Assembly: GCA_033763635.1 (NCBI GenBank)
Contig: JANRKG010000278.1
Coordinates: 1-22,206, forward strand
DNA from: JANRKG01 sp033763635
GTDB lineage: Bacteria > Cyanobacteriota > Cyanobacteriia > GCF-001939115
Reading direction: 5' to 3'
DNA: 22,206 nucleotides
Numbering within the stretch: position 1 is the stretch's first letter; each line of letters opens with the position of its first letter. The position numbers and the translations under genes were made by a program. Of this stretch, positions 1 to 7,117 are shown one piece after another. The notes under the pieces were generated by a model. The model was not told the DNA's origin. It saw only the letters and a program-made list of their open reading frames with translations, and did not search any database.

Positions 1-70
1 GAATCACAATCGGACTGTGCTTTTCAAGTTCATTCTCAGTGATTGCCCAGACGATTAGTTCCAGGTGCCT

Positions 71-169
71 CTTTGGATAGTTTGAGGTTGGCTGTTTGAA
101 GTGGGTTTGTTTGAAACAAGTTGTTTAAAGCAACTATTTAAAACGGGCCGTTTGGATCTGACGTTAAAA
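71..169. repeat. Degenerate heptamer repeat with ~14-nt period
   Basis: The heptamer GTTTGAA or a close variant starts at 80 (GTTTGAG), 94 (GTTTGAA), 109 (GTTTGAA), 123 (GTTTAAA), 136 (ATTTAAA) and 150 (GTTTGGA), with weaker flanking copies at 71 (CTTTGGA) and 163 (GTTAAAA). The spacing is 14, 15, 14, 13, 14. Two small inverted repeats lie inside: TTGTTT-G-AAACAA (107-119) and AGTTG-N7-CAACT (119-135). A decayed short tandem repeat (heptamer repeats are known in filamentous cyanobacteria) or a cooperative protein-binding array are both possible; the intervening heptamers are not conserved. Confidence 0.5.
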
Positions 170-227
170 AAGTTCCCCTACTCGGGCTAGTTTTTAGCCC
201 ATTTTGTTGAGTAGTTCAACTTTTTTT
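166..227. terminator. Compound hairpin, likely bidirectional terminator
   Basis: Three nested stems share one axis. The outer stem is AAAAAAGTT (166-174) with AACTTTTTT (218-226). The middle stem is CTACTC (178-183) with GAGTAG (209-214). The inner stem is GGGCTA (184-189) with TAGCCC (195-200) around a GTTTT loop, and an 8-nt bulge lies at 201-208. The + strand ends in T7 (221-227); the complementary strand ends in T6. This is the form of a factor-independent terminator working in both directions, suggesting that a gene left of the window ends here. If transcription of rplC starts further upstream it would instead be an attenuator. Confidence 0.6.
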
Positions 228-295
228 GGTGGAGCGGGCAAGGTTGACCGTAGGGGATACTGGATAGTCCTCTATCTAAGTCTCGGTCACAAAAA

Positions 296-325
296 AAGAC
301 CCCAACTGGAAAGACCCCAATTGGA
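296..325. repeat. 15-nt tandem repeat, two copies
   Basis: AAGACCCCAACTGGA (296-310) is followed directly by AAGACCCCAATTGGA (311-325), differing at one base. A partial third unit (AGGACC) follows. Role unknown; it may be simple slippage in non-coding DNA. Confidence 0.7.
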
Positions 326-405
326 AGGACCAAAAATACATGTCGGATACTCCGATTTTGTTTTTGGTGCCGACTCTCTTTCCTGCACTAATTGAATTCG
401 CCTTA

Positions 406-449
406 GGTCAGGCAAGTTCAAATTTGTCAGTCTTTGTCAGCGAATGTCA
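406..449. promoter_or_regulatory. Five helically phased (G/T)TCA motifs upstream of rplC
   Basis: GGTCA (406-410), GTTCA (416-420), TGTCA (425-429), TGTCA (435-439) and TGTCA (445-449) lie one DNA turn apart, so all face the same side of the helix; TTTGTCAG is repeated exactly at 423-430 and 433-440. A -10-like TAGGAT follows at 464-469. Direct repeats phased this way just upstream of a -10 are typical of activator sites such as those of OmpR/PhoB-type regulators, but I do not recognise the regulator, and the TTGTCA hexamers are too far (24 nt) from TAGGAT to be its -35. Confidence 0.35.
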
Positions 450-671
450 TGGGCTTCTCTGAATAGGATGCCTGATTATTCTTGCTGACTTTGATTCTGA
501 TGCATTTGGCTGATGTGTTTGATCTGTTAGGTAGTTCACATTTTGGCGGTGGGGATCGATACGTGAATCAGGACGCAGGTAGATTAATCCAGATAGATCA
601 AGGTCTATTCCAGATTTTATCTACGATCGCTCTTGTTCTGCTCAAGTCTGTACTAGAAGGAGACTAGGATT

Positions 672-1316
672 GTGTCTTTGGGTATTCTTGGCACCAAGCT
701 CGGTATGACTCAGATCTTTGATGAGTCAGGGAAGGCCATTCCAGTAACAGTTGTACAAGCTGGCCCTTGTACGGTTACTCAAATTAAAACGGTGCAGACG
801 GATGGTTACTCTGCAATTCAGGTTGGGTTTAAAGAGGTGTCCCAAAAGTCACTCAGTAAGCCTGAACTAGGCCATCTCACGAAGGCAAGCGCTGCTCCTT
901 TGCGTCACCTGCAAGAGTACCGCCTGGAGTCTACAGGTACTTATGAACTGGGTCAGGCGATTAAGGCGGATATTTTTTCTGCGGGTCAAGCGGTTGATGT
1001 GATTGGTACGAGCATTGGTCGCGGGTTTGCGGGATATCAAAAGCGCCACAATTTCCGTCGAGGTCCAATGGCTCACGGTTCTAAAAACCACCGTCTTCCT
1101 GGTTCGACGGGTGCTGGAACTACCCCCGGTCGTGTATACCCCGGTAAGCGGATGGCGGGTCACTTGGGGGATGCCCAGGTAACGATTCGGAACCTGAAGG
1201 TGATTCGGGTGGATGCAGACCGCAACTTACTCCTGATTCAAGGGGCACTGCCTGGTAAACCGGGCGCATTGGTGAGTGTAGTGCCCGCCAAGCGGGTAGG
1301 TCGTCAAAAAGCTTAG
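672..1316 (+). CDS. rplC: 50S ribosomal protein L3
   Basis: L3 (214 aa) binds 23S rRNA early in 50S assembly and sends a long loop towards the peptidyl-transferase centre. The N-terminal half of the beta-barrel starts with a typical GILGTKLGMTQ; the loop is visible around residues 114-165 (IGRGFAGYQKRHNF, then PGRVYPGKRMAGHLGD). The glutamine methylated by PrmB in E. coli L3 appears to be a threonine here (about residue 151). The start is GTG at 672, set by AGAAGGAG at 655-662. It is the first gene of the cluster: rpsJ, which leads the E. coli S10 operon, is absent, as is usual in cyanobacteria where it follows tufA. Confidence 0.97.
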   Translation: MSLGILGTKLGMTQIFDESGKAIPVTVVQAGPCTVTQIKTVQTDGYSAIQVGFKEVSQKSLSKPELGHLTKASAAPLRHLQEYRLESTGTYELGQAIKADIFSAGQAVDVIGTSIGRGFAGYQKRHNFRRGPMAHGSKNHRLPGSTGAGTTPGRVYPGKRMAGHLGDAQVTIRNLKVIRVDADRNLLLIQGALPGKPGALVSVVPAKRVGRQKA

Positions 1317-1387
1317 TCGTCAAGGGGGGCCTCAGAGTGACTGGCTTAAGTCATCGGCTGGGGTACTCAGAACTGTAGGGGAAGAAT

Positions 1388-2020
1388 ATGGTTGATTGTG
1401 TAATTCGAGATTGGCAGGGGCAGGAAGTGGGAAAAACTTCCCTCGACCTGAAGGTGGCTAAGGAGTCCAGTGCTTCCCATATTGTGCACCGGGCACTCAC
1501 CCGTCAACTGGCAAATGCCCGTCAGGGAACGGCTTCTGCTAAGACACGGGCGGAAGTGAGAGGTGGGGGCCGTAAGCCCTGGCGACAAAAGGGAACGGGG
1601 CGCGCACGGGCAGGGTCCAACCGCTCTCCCCTCTGGCGGGGGGGTGGGGTAATCTTTGGGCCGAAGCCGAGAGATTACAGTGTCAAGATGAACCGCAAGG
1701 AGCGCAGATTAGCCCTCCGAACTGTGCTGCAAAGCCGTGCTTCTGAACTCATTATTGTGGAAGATTTTGGAGATCAGTTGCCTCGGCCTAAGACGAAGGA
1801 ATTGCTGTCGGCAATGACCCGTTGGGGCGTGGATGCTGAATCGAAGGTGTTGTTAATCGTGGCGGAGCAGGTTGACAATGTATACCTCTCAGCCCGTAAC
1901 ATCGAAAACCTGAAACTTATTTCTGCTGACAATTTGAATATTTTTGATCTGCTGTCAGCCGATCACATTGTAACAACGGCATCTGCCCTGGAGAAAATTA
2001 AGGAGGTTTACGATGCCTAA
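1388..2020 (+). CDS. rplD: 50S ribosomal protein L4
   Basis: L4 (210 aa) lines the peptide exit tunnel with L22. Its tunnel loop is seen as an Arg/Gly-rich stretch around residues 50-85 (RGGGRKPWRQKGTGRARAG), followed by the conserved SPLWRGGGVIFGPKPRDY. In E. coli L4 represses its own operon by binding the S10 leader; whether it does so here is unknown. The 71-nt gap after rplC contains a small hairpin (TGACT 1338-1342 with AGTCA 1349-1353) and the repeated CTCAGA. A GGGGAAGA ribosome site precedes the ATG. The 3' end overlaps rplW by 8 nt, so the two are probably translationally coupled. Confidence 0.97.
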   Translation: MVDCVIRDWQGQEVGKTSLDLKVAKESSASHIVHRALTRQLANARQGTASAKTRAEVRGGGRKPWRQKGTGRARAGSNRSPLWRGGGVIFGPKPRDYSVKMNRKERRLALRTVLQSRASELIIVEDFGDQLPRPKTKELLSAMTRWGVDAESKVLLIVAEQVDNVYLSARNIENLKLISADNLNIFDLLSADHIVTTASALEKIKEVYDA

Positions 2021-2315
2021 GCCTATGGTTCGATCCCTGGCAGACTTGATTCATCGGCCTATTGTGACGGAAAAAGCAACTCGCTTGCTCGAAGAAAACC
2101 AATACACCTTCGAAGTTGTACCTCAAGCTACCAAGCCGGAAATCAGGGCAGCGATCGAAGAACTGTTTAATGTAAAGGTTTTGAGTGTGAATACCCTGAA
2201 TCCTCCTCGGAAACAGAAGCGGGTGGGTAAGTTCATTGGCTTCAAGGCCCGGTACAAGCGGGCGATCGTCAAGCTGGTAGATGGGGATTCCATTACGCTC
2301 TTCCCAGAAGTCTAG
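2013..2315 (+). CDS. rplW: 50S ribosomal protein L23
   Basis: L23 (100 aa) sits at the tunnel exit and is the docking site for trigger factor and SRP. The conserved core is visible: RSLADLIHRPIVTEKATRLL near the N-terminus, then YTFEVVPQATKPEIRAAIEELFNVKV and a basic segment RKQKRVGKFIGFKARYKRA. The ATG lies inside the end of rplD, with AGGAGG at 2001-2006 in the rplD coding sequence acting as ribosome site. The length is normal for bacteria. Confidence 0.97.
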   Translation: MPKPMVRSLADLIHRPIVTEKATRLLEENQYTFEVVPQATKPEIRAAIEELFNVKVLSVNTLNPPRKQKRVGKFIGFKARYKRAIVKLVDGDSITLFPEV

Positions 2316-2369
2316 GTTGAATCTCCAGCATGAATTGACAGTTTATCTGAAGTTTTTTAAGAGCGAACT

Positions 2370-3233
2370 ATGGGCATTCGGAACTACCGACCTTATACTC
2401 CCGGCACACGTCAGCGCAGTGTTGCCGATTTCTCAGAGATCACCCGCTCTGAACCCGAGAAATCCCTGACTCATCACATCCATCGGGCGAAGGGACGAAA
2501 CAACCGGGGGGTGATTACGACTCGCCATCGGGGGGGTGGGCACAAGCGCCTCTACCGCGTCATCGATTTCCGCCGTGATAAGCGTGGAATTCCGGCAACG
2601 GTTGTGTCGATCGAATACGATCCCAACCGGAATGCTCGAATTTCCCTGGTCCAATACGAAGATGGGGAAAAGCGGTACATTCTCCATCCCGCTGGGTTGA
2701 AGGTAGGTACTTCAATCGTTGCGGGTCCAGAGTCGCCGATCGAAGTGGGCAATGCGCTGCCTTTGGGAAGTATTCCTCTGGGTACCAGTGTTCACAACGT
2801 TGAACTCGTCCCTGGCAAGGGTGGGCAAATTGTACGAGCAGCGGGGGCAAGTGCCCAACTGGTCGCAAAGGAAGGAAATTTTGTCACCCTGAAGCTGCCT
2901 TCTACAGAAGTGCGGTTGGTGCGCCGGGAGTGCTATGCCACGATCGGGCAGGTTGGGAATGCAGATGTTCGCAACGTGAGCCTGGGTAAAGCAGGCCGGA
3001 AGCGCCATCGCGGTCGTCGCCCTGAAGTTCGAGGAAGTGTCATGAACCCGGTAGATCACCCTCATGGTGGTGGAGAGGGGCGGGCACCCATCGGTCGCAG
3101 TGGTCCTGTGACTCCCTGGGGGGTTCCGACTCTGGGCCACAAAACCCGGAAACGCCGTAAGCTCAGCAATTCCTTGATTGTTCGTCGTCGTCGGAAGTCT
3201 TCCAAACGGGGGCGGGGCGGTCGTGAGGCGTAA
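2370..3233 (+). CDS. rplB: 50S ribosomal protein L2
   Basis: L2 (287 aa) is a primary 23S rRNA binder needed for subunit association and peptidyl transfer. The N-terminal MGIRNYRPYTPGTR and the OB-fold/SH3 middle part are typical, and the C-terminal active-site-near motif NPVDHPHGGGEGRAPIGR contains the essential histidine region (H230, H232). The extreme C-terminus is very basic (RRRRKSSKRGRGGREA). Several G-runs (for example G7 at about 2530) sit in the gene but the frame is intact. The cyanobacterial length of 287 is slightly above the 273 aa of E. coli. Confidence 0.98.
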   Translation: MGIRNYRPYTPGTRQRSVADFSEITRSEPEKSLTHHIHRAKGRNNRGVITTRHRGGGHKRLYRVIDFRRDKRGIPATVVSIEYDPNRNARISLVQYEDGEKRYILHPAGLKVGTSIVAGPESPIEVGNALPLGSIPLGTSVHNVELVPGKGGQIVRAAGASAQLVAKEGNFVTLKLPSTEVRLVRRECYATIGQVGNADVRNVSLGKAGRKRHRGRRPEVRGSVMNPVDHPHGGGEGRAPIGRSGPVTPWGVPTLGHKTRKRRKLSNSLIVRRRRKSSKRGRGGREA

Positions 3234-3266
3234 TGTGAAGCTTAAATGGATTGGAGGTTGTAACTG

Positions 3267-3545
3267 ATGTCCCGTTCCCTAAAAAAAGGTCCTTTTGTTG
3301 CGGACCATTTACTCTCGAAGGTGGAAGCCCTCAATGCGAAGGGTGACAAGCAAGTGATTAAAACTTGGTCCCGCGCTTCTACCATCCTGCCCCTCATGAT
3401 TGGGCACACGATCGCAGTCCATAACGGACGGCAACATGTTCCGGTTTACGTGACGGAACAGATGGTGGGGCACAAACTGGGGGAATTCGCTCCTACCCGC
3501 ACCTTTAAAGGACATGCTAAGAGCGATAAAAAAGCTCGTCGTTAA
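3267..3545 (+). CDS. rpsS: 30S ribosomal protein S19
   Basis: S19 (92 aa) is located in the 30S head, forms a complex with S13 and contacts the A-site tRNA and the bridge to the 50S. The start MSRSLKKGPFVADHLL and the block STILPLMIGHTIAVHNGRQHVPVYVTEQMVGHKLGEFAPTRTF (split here only by description, residues 40-82) are family hallmarks. GGAGG at 3253-3257 sets the ATG. It follows rplB by 33 nt in the usual order. Confidence 0.97.
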   Translation: MSRSLKKGPFVADHLLSKVEALNAKGDKQVIKTWSRASTILPLMIGHTIAVHNGRQHVPVYVTEQMVGHKLGEFAPTRTFKGHAKSDKKARR

Positions 3546-3598
3546 TGATTGATTCGCAATTAATCCGTTCTCTGGGTTAATTGCTCAAGGAGAAACCT

Positions 3599-3958
3599 AT
3601 GGCTATTGCGACTACAGAAGAAGCGAAGGCGATTGCACGATATATTCGCATGTCCCCCCACAAGGCACGTCGAGTCTTGGATCAGATTCGTGGGCGCACC
3701 TACCGGGAAGCCTTGATCATCCTTGAATTCATGCCCTACCGAGCCTGTGATCCGATCCTGAAGGTTCTGCGATCGGCGGTTGCGAATGCGGAAAACAATC
3801 TTGGGTTGGACCCCGTACGCCTGGTTATTAGTCAGGCGTTTGCGGATCAAGGCCCCAGCTTAAAGCGATTCAGACCCAGGGCACAGGGACGGGCCTACCA
3901 AATCCGAAAGCCCACCTGCCATATCACTATCATGGTGGGTCAGCCGCTTGAAGATTAA
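3599..3958 (+). CDS. rplV: 50S ribosomal protein L22
   Basis: L22 (119 aa) lines the exit tunnel opposite L4; its beta-hairpin is the site of macrolide resistance changes in other bacteria. The core is seen as IARYIRMSPHKARRVLDQIRG near the N-terminus and the C-terminal hairpin segment RFRPRAQGRAYQIRKPTCHI. The open frame reaches back to a TTG at 3581, but the ribosome site AAGGAG (3587-3592) lies inside that extension and is correctly spaced for the ATG at 3599, which also gives the normal family length. Confidence 0.96.
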   Translation: MAIATTEEAKAIARYIRMSPHKARRVLDQIRGRTYREALIILEFMPYRACDPILKVLRSAVANAENNLGLDPVRLVISQAFADQGPSLKRFRPRAQGRAYQIRKPTCHITIMVGQPLED

Positions 3959-4034
3959 GGTCTCAGTGCGCTCATCAAACCAATCCAGTCGATCTGTTCA
4001 CGCTCTTCTATCTATGTCTTCTTAAGTTACCGTT

Positions 4035-4766
4035 ATGGGACAAAAAATTCATCCAGTTGGTTTTCGTTTAGGCACGACTCAGGAACATCGCTCTCGATGG
4101 TTCGCTGAACCCAGCCGCTACCCGGAAGTTTTACAAGAAGACTACAGAATTCGTCAGTTTGTTCAGAAAAATCTCAACAATGCTGGAATCTCTGAGGTCC
4201 GAATTGAGCGCAAGGCGGATCAGATTGATCTGGAAGTTCGCACCGCTCGCCCTGGTGTCGTCGTCGGACGGGGTGGACAGGGAATTGAGTCCCTGCGGAC
4301 TGGCCTACAAGGTGTTTTAGGCGGCGGCGATCGTCAGATTCGCATCAACGTGGTCGAAGTGGCACGAGTGGATGCGGACGCAGCCCTGATTGCTGAGTAT
4401 ATCGCTCAACAATTGGAACGCCGGGTTTCCTTCCGTCGGGTGGTCCGTCAGGCTATTCAGCGGGCACAACGGGCCGGGATTCAAGGAATTAAGATTCAGG
4501 TGAGCGGTCGCTTGAATGGTGCAGAAATTGCGCGGACGGAGTGGACTCGGGAAGGACGCGTTCCGCTGCATACTTTGAGAGCAGATATTGATTACTCCTA
4601 CACCACTGCTCAGACGGTCTACGGGATCTTGGGGATTAAGGTTTGGGTCTTCAAGGGTGAAATTATTCCGGGTCAGGAAGAGGCTCCGGTGGTTCGAGAA
4701 GCTCAGCCTCGTCGTCGTCAACAAAGACGAAGGCAGCAGTTTGAAGACCGATCGAATGAAGGGTAA
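4035..4766 (+). CDS. rpsC: 30S ribosomal protein S3
   Basis: S3 (243 aa) is at the mRNA entry of the 30S subunit and has helicase function with S4 and S5. The N-terminal MGQKIHPVGFRLG, a KH domain with its GxxG loop as GRGG (residues 78-81), and the C-terminal S3 domain (RVSFRRVVRQAIQRA ... VSGRLNGAEIARTEW) are in place. The tail is an Arg/Gln-rich extension (PRRRQQRRRQQFEDRSNEG). It is separated from rplV by 76 nt in which I see no hairpin or promoter. Confidence 0.97.
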   Translation: MGQKIHPVGFRLGTTQEHRSRWFAEPSRYPEVLQEDYRIRQFVQKNLNNAGISEVRIERKADQIDLEVRTARPGVVVGRGGQGIESLRTGLQGVLGGGDRQIRINVVEVARVDADAALIAEYIAQQLERRVSFRRVVRQAIQRAQRAGIQGIKIQVSGRLNGAEIARTEWTREGRVPLHTLRADIDYSYTTAQTVYGILGIKVWVFKGEIIPGQEEAPVVREAQPRRRQQRRRQQFEDRSNEG

Positions 4767-4813
4767 GGTTTCTTCGCTAATCCCAGTGCTTCTGAATGTC
4801 AAGGTAGTGAGTT

Positions 4814-5254
4814 ATGTTAAGTCCAAGAAGAACAAAGTTTCGTAAGCAACAGCGCGGGCGCATGCGCGGTCAGGCGACCAGAGGCAATACCCTTGTCTTC
4901 GGCCAATTTGCCCTCCAAGCCCTCGAACCCTGCTGGATCACGTCTCGTCAGATTGAAGCCAGTCGTCGTGCGATGACCCGTTACATCCGCCGGGGTGGTC
5001 AAATCTGGATTCGCATCTTCCCTGATAAACCCGTTACCATGCGTCCCGCTGAAACCCGGATGGGTTCCGGAAAAGGCAACCCGGAGTTCTGGGTTGCGGT
5101 TGTGAAGCCAGGGCGGATTCTGTTTGAGATTGACGGCGTTTCGGAAGCCATCGCGCGGGAAGCAATGCGATTAGCTTCTTATAAATTGCCCATTAAGACT
5201 AAATTTATCATTCGCGAGGTGGCGGAGGAGGAAATGCAAGATGCCTCTACCTAA
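4814..5254 (+). CDS. rplP: 50S ribosomal protein L16
   Basis: L16 (146 aa) organises the A-site region of the 50S and is needed late in its assembly. MLSPRRTKFRKQQRGRMRG at the N-terminus and the central RAMTRYIRRGGQIWIRIFPD and PVTMRPAETRMGSGKGNPEF are diagnostic. The 3' end overlaps rpmC by 14 nt, implying translational coupling. The last residues (EEEMQDAST) are a slightly long acidic tail. Confidence 0.97.
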   Translation: MLSPRRTKFRKQQRGRMRGQATRGNTLVFGQFALQALEPCWITSRQIEASRRAMTRYIRRGGQIWIRIFPDKPVTMRPAETRMGSGKGNPEFWVAVVKPGRILFEIDGVSEAIAREAMRLASYKLPIKTKFIIREVAEEEMQDAST

Positions 5255-5486
5255 GATTGAAGACGCACGAAATCTCAGTGATCAAGAACTGAATGATCAG
5301 ATTCTGGCTACCAAGCGCCAACTGTTCGAGTTGAGAATGCAAAAAGCAACTCGGCAGCTTGAAAAGTCCCATCAATTTAAACATGCTCGCCACCAGTTGG
5401 CTCAGTTAATGACTGTGGAACACGAACGGAAGCGGGCCACAGCCCAACAAACTTCTGAATCCCCTACCCCCTCCAAGGAGGCATAG
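5241..5486 (+). CDS. rpmC: 50S ribosomal protein L29
   Basis: L29 (81 aa) is a two-helix protein beside L23 at the tunnel exit. The family core is visible in residues 5-60 (DARNLSDQELNDQILATKRQ, FELRMQKATRQL and HARHQLAQL). The C-terminus carries a polar extension rich in Thr, Ser and Pro (TAQQTSESPTPSKEA) beyond the ~63 aa E. coli form. The ATG at 5241 lies within the end of rplP; GGCGGAGGAGG just upstream is a strong ribosome site. Only 6 nt separate it from rpsQ. Confidence 0.95.
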   Translation: MPLPKIEDARNLSDQELNDQILATKRQLFELRMQKATRQLEKSHQFKHARHQLAQLMTVEHERKRATAQQTSESPTPSKEA

Positions 5487-5492
5487 GAAACA

Positions 5493-5729
5493 ATGGCAGT
5501 TAAGGAACAGGTCGGTCTGGTTGTCAGCGACAAAATGGATAAGACGGTGGTGGTCGCAGTTGAGAACAGAGCACCTCACCCGAAATACGGCAAGATCATG
5601 GTTCGGACAAAACGGTACAAGGCCCATGATGAAGAAAATCAGTGTAAGGCTGGCGATCGGGTCCGCATCCGTGAATCCCGCCCCCTGAGCCGCACAAAAC
5701 GCTGGATCGTCGTTGATATTCTCAAGTAA
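5493..5729 (+). CDS. rpsQ: 30S ribosomal protein S17
   Basis: S17 (78 aa) is an OB-fold primary binder of 16S rRNA. It shows MAVKEQVGLVVSDKMDKTVVV at the start (typical GxVxSdKMdKTvvV), the HPKYGK and RTKRYKAHDE motifs in the middle, and the C-terminal GDRVRIRESRPLSRTKRW. The length is normal. GGAGG at 5478-5482, inside the end of rpmC, serves as ribosome site. Confidence 0.97.
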   Translation: MAVKEQVGLVVSDKMDKTVVVAVENRAPHPKYGKIMVRTKRYKAHDEENQCKAGDRVRIRESRPLSRTKRWIVVDILK

Positions 5730-5761
5730 ACGTCACGGGGCAAGAGTCGGGGAGGACAAAC

Positions 5762-6127
5762 ATGATTCAGCAGGAAACATACCTGAACGTCGCCGATAAC
5801 AGTGGTGCTCGAAAGCTTATGTGCATTCGGGTATTGGGAGGTAATCGACGTTATGCAGGCGTAGGGGATGTCATTATCGCTGTCGTGAAGGATGCAATTC
5901 CGAACATGGCAGTCAAAAAGTCAGACGTGGTTCGGGCCGTCATTGTGAGAACCCGTAAAAGTCTGCGCCGTGACAGTGGGATGAGCATCCGGTTTGACGA
6001 TAACGCAGCCGTGATCATTAACAACGACGGAAATCCGAAAGGAACTCGCGTTTTTGGGCCGATCGCCCGTGAACTGCGGGAGAAAAACTTTACGAAAATC
6101 ATCTCGCTGGCACCGGAGGTTCTCTGA
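5762..6127 (+). CDS. rplN: 50S ribosomal protein L14
   Basis: L14 (121 aa) forms part of the bridge to the 30S and is the binding site of the silencing factor RsfS. MIQQETYLNVADNSGARKLMCI and the C-terminal RVFGPIARELREKNFTKIISLAPEVL are nearly invariant family segments. A GGGGAGGA ribosome site precedes the ATG. The stop TGA shares its last base with the ATG of rplX (1-nt overlap), so the pair is probably coupled. Confidence 0.98.
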   Translation: MIQQETYLNVADNSGARKLMCIRVLGGNRRYAGVGDVIIAVVKDAIPNMAVKKSDVVRAVIVRTRKSLRRDSGMSIRFDDNAAVIINNDGNPKGTRVFGPIARELREKNFTKIISLAPEVL

Positions 6128-6477
6128 TGGCAAATCAGAAGCAAAAGCCGACGCGCTGTTCAATGCACGTCAAAAAAGGCGACAAGGTTCAAGTTATTAC
6201 GGGTAAGGACAAGGGCAAGATTGGTGAAATCTTAGAAACCCTACCAAAACTCAGCAAAGTGGTTGTTAAGGGTGTCAACATTCAGACGAAGCACGTCAAG
6301 CCCCGACAAGAAGGTGAATCTGGTCAGATTGTCACCGTTGAGGCTCCGATTCACAGCTCGAATGTGATGCTGTATTCCGAAAAGCAAAAGGTTGTGAGTC
6401 GGATCTGCTACACCTTTGACGAGAAGACCGGGCGCAAGGTGCGAATGCTGAAAAAGACAGGAGAAATCATCGATTGA
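6127..6477 (+). CDS. rplX: 50S ribosomal protein L24
   Basis: L24 (116 aa) starts 50S assembly by binding the 5' end of 23S rRNA. It has the KOW motif in residues 15-45 (KKGDKVQVITGKDKGKIGEI), then VVKGVNIQTKHVKP and a C-terminal basic tail. It overlaps rplN by one base (TGATG arrangement). The length is near the upper end of the usual bacterial range of about 100-115 aa. Confidence 0.97.
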   Translation: MANQKQKPTRCSMHVKKGDKVQVITGKDKGKIGEILETLPKLSKVVVKGVNIQTKHVKPRQEGESGQIVTVEAPIHSSNVMLYSEKQKVVSRICYTFDEKTGRKVRMLKKTGEIID

Positions 6478-6548
6478 TTTCTCGCTCAAGAAATCAATCG
6501 GTAACGGCTATACCCTGACAAAGTCCAGGGAAGATGAGGTTCAAAACA

Positions 6549-7091
6549 ATGGCAGGCTTGAAAGACACGTATCGCGACAAAATAGTACCGAAACTGATGG
6601 ATCAGTTTAAGTACAGCAACATCCATGAGGTTCCTAAAGTCGTAAAAGTAACGATTAATCGAGGATTGGGAGATGCTTCTCAAAATGCGAAAGCTCTGGA
6701 AGCGTCTATCAATGAAATTGCTCGGATTGCTGGACAAAAACCAGTGGTCACTCGCGCTAAAAAGGCAATTGCAGGGTTCAAAATTCGGCAGGGCATGCCT
6801 GTTGGGATTATGGTGACGCTGCGTTCCGATCGAATGTATGCCTTTTTAGAACGCTTGATTAATCTGTCATTGCCTCGCATTCGGGATTTCCGTGGAGTGA
6901 GTCCTAAAAGCTTTGACGGTCGCGGCAACTATACCCTTGGGGTTAGAGAGCAACTGATTTTCCCAGAAGTAGACTACGACAGCATTGATCAAATTCGCGG
7001 GATGGATATTTCCATCGTGACCACCGCTAAAACAGACGAAGAGGGTCGGGCCTTACTGAAGGAAATGGGGATGCCTTTTCGGGACAACTGA
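6549..7091 (+). CDS. rplE: 50S ribosomal protein L5
   Basis: L5 (180 aa) binds 5S rRNA with L18 and forms a bridge to S13 in the central protuberance. The family segments LKDTYRDKIVPKLMDQFKY, KITINRGLGDA-like (here KVTINRGLGDA), QKPVVTRAKKAIAGFKIRQG and SLPRIRDFRGVSPKSFDGRG are present. An in-frame ATG at 6534 would add five residues, but GAGGT (6536-6540) is spaced 8 nt from the ATG at 6549, and the shorter protein matches the usual 179-181 aa. Confidence 0.96.
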   Translation: MAGLKDTYRDKIVPKLMDQFKYSNIHEVPKVVKVTINRGLGDASQNAKALEASINEIARIAGQKPVVTRAKKAIAGFKIRQGMPVGIMVTLRSDRMYAFLERLINLSLPRIRDFRGVSPKSFDGRGNYTLGVREQLIFPEVDYDSIDQIRGMDISIVTTAKTDEEGRALLKEMGMPFRDN

Positions 7092-7117
7092 GGTGAATTC
7101 ACACAATAGAGACAACT

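Larger units (their letters stand above)
1..671. other. Non-coding region upstream of the ribosomal protein cluster
   Basis: This stretch has no recognisable gene. Two short open frames (204-395 with TTG start, 482-667) resemble no family I know and run through repeats. Seen from left to right: a degenerate heptamer of the type GTTTGAA every 13-15 nt (80-156), a compound hairpin with T-runs on both strands (166-227), a 15-nt tandem repeat (296-325), five (G/T)TCA motifs about 10 bp apart (406-449), then about 220 nt without clear structure up to the Shine-Dalgarno AGAAGGAG (655-662) of rplC. I infer that it carries the end of an upstream transcription unit and the promoter and leader of the ribosomal operon. 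No fully convincing sigma-70 promoter could be pinned by eye; TAGGAT at 464-469 is the best -10 candidate. Confidence 0.7.

Noticed and set aside
80..156. Possible CRISPR array
   Set aside because: Repeats are only 7 nt, degenerate, and spacers are about 7 nt; no cas genes nearby.
204..395. 63-aa open frame with TTG start upstream of rplC
   Set aside because: No family resemblance; the repeated RPQLE peptide comes from the 15-nt DNA tandem repeat and the start overlaps the hairpin.
482..667. 61-aa open frame ending just before rplC
   Set aside because: Its start has no ribosome site, I recognise no homology, and its end contains the rplC ribosome site; more likely leader RNA.
450..671. E. 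coli-type L4-binding leader of the S10 operon
   Set aside because: No hairpin resembling that structure could be found by eye, and the control is not known in cyanobacteria.
2712..3140. 142-aa antisense frame in rplB
   Set aside because: Shadow of a GC-rich, strongly conserved gene; low-complexity composition with no recognisable family.
4317..4802. 161-aa antisense frame in rpsC
   Set aside because: Opposite strand of a certain gene, no family resemblance and no promoter or ribosome site.
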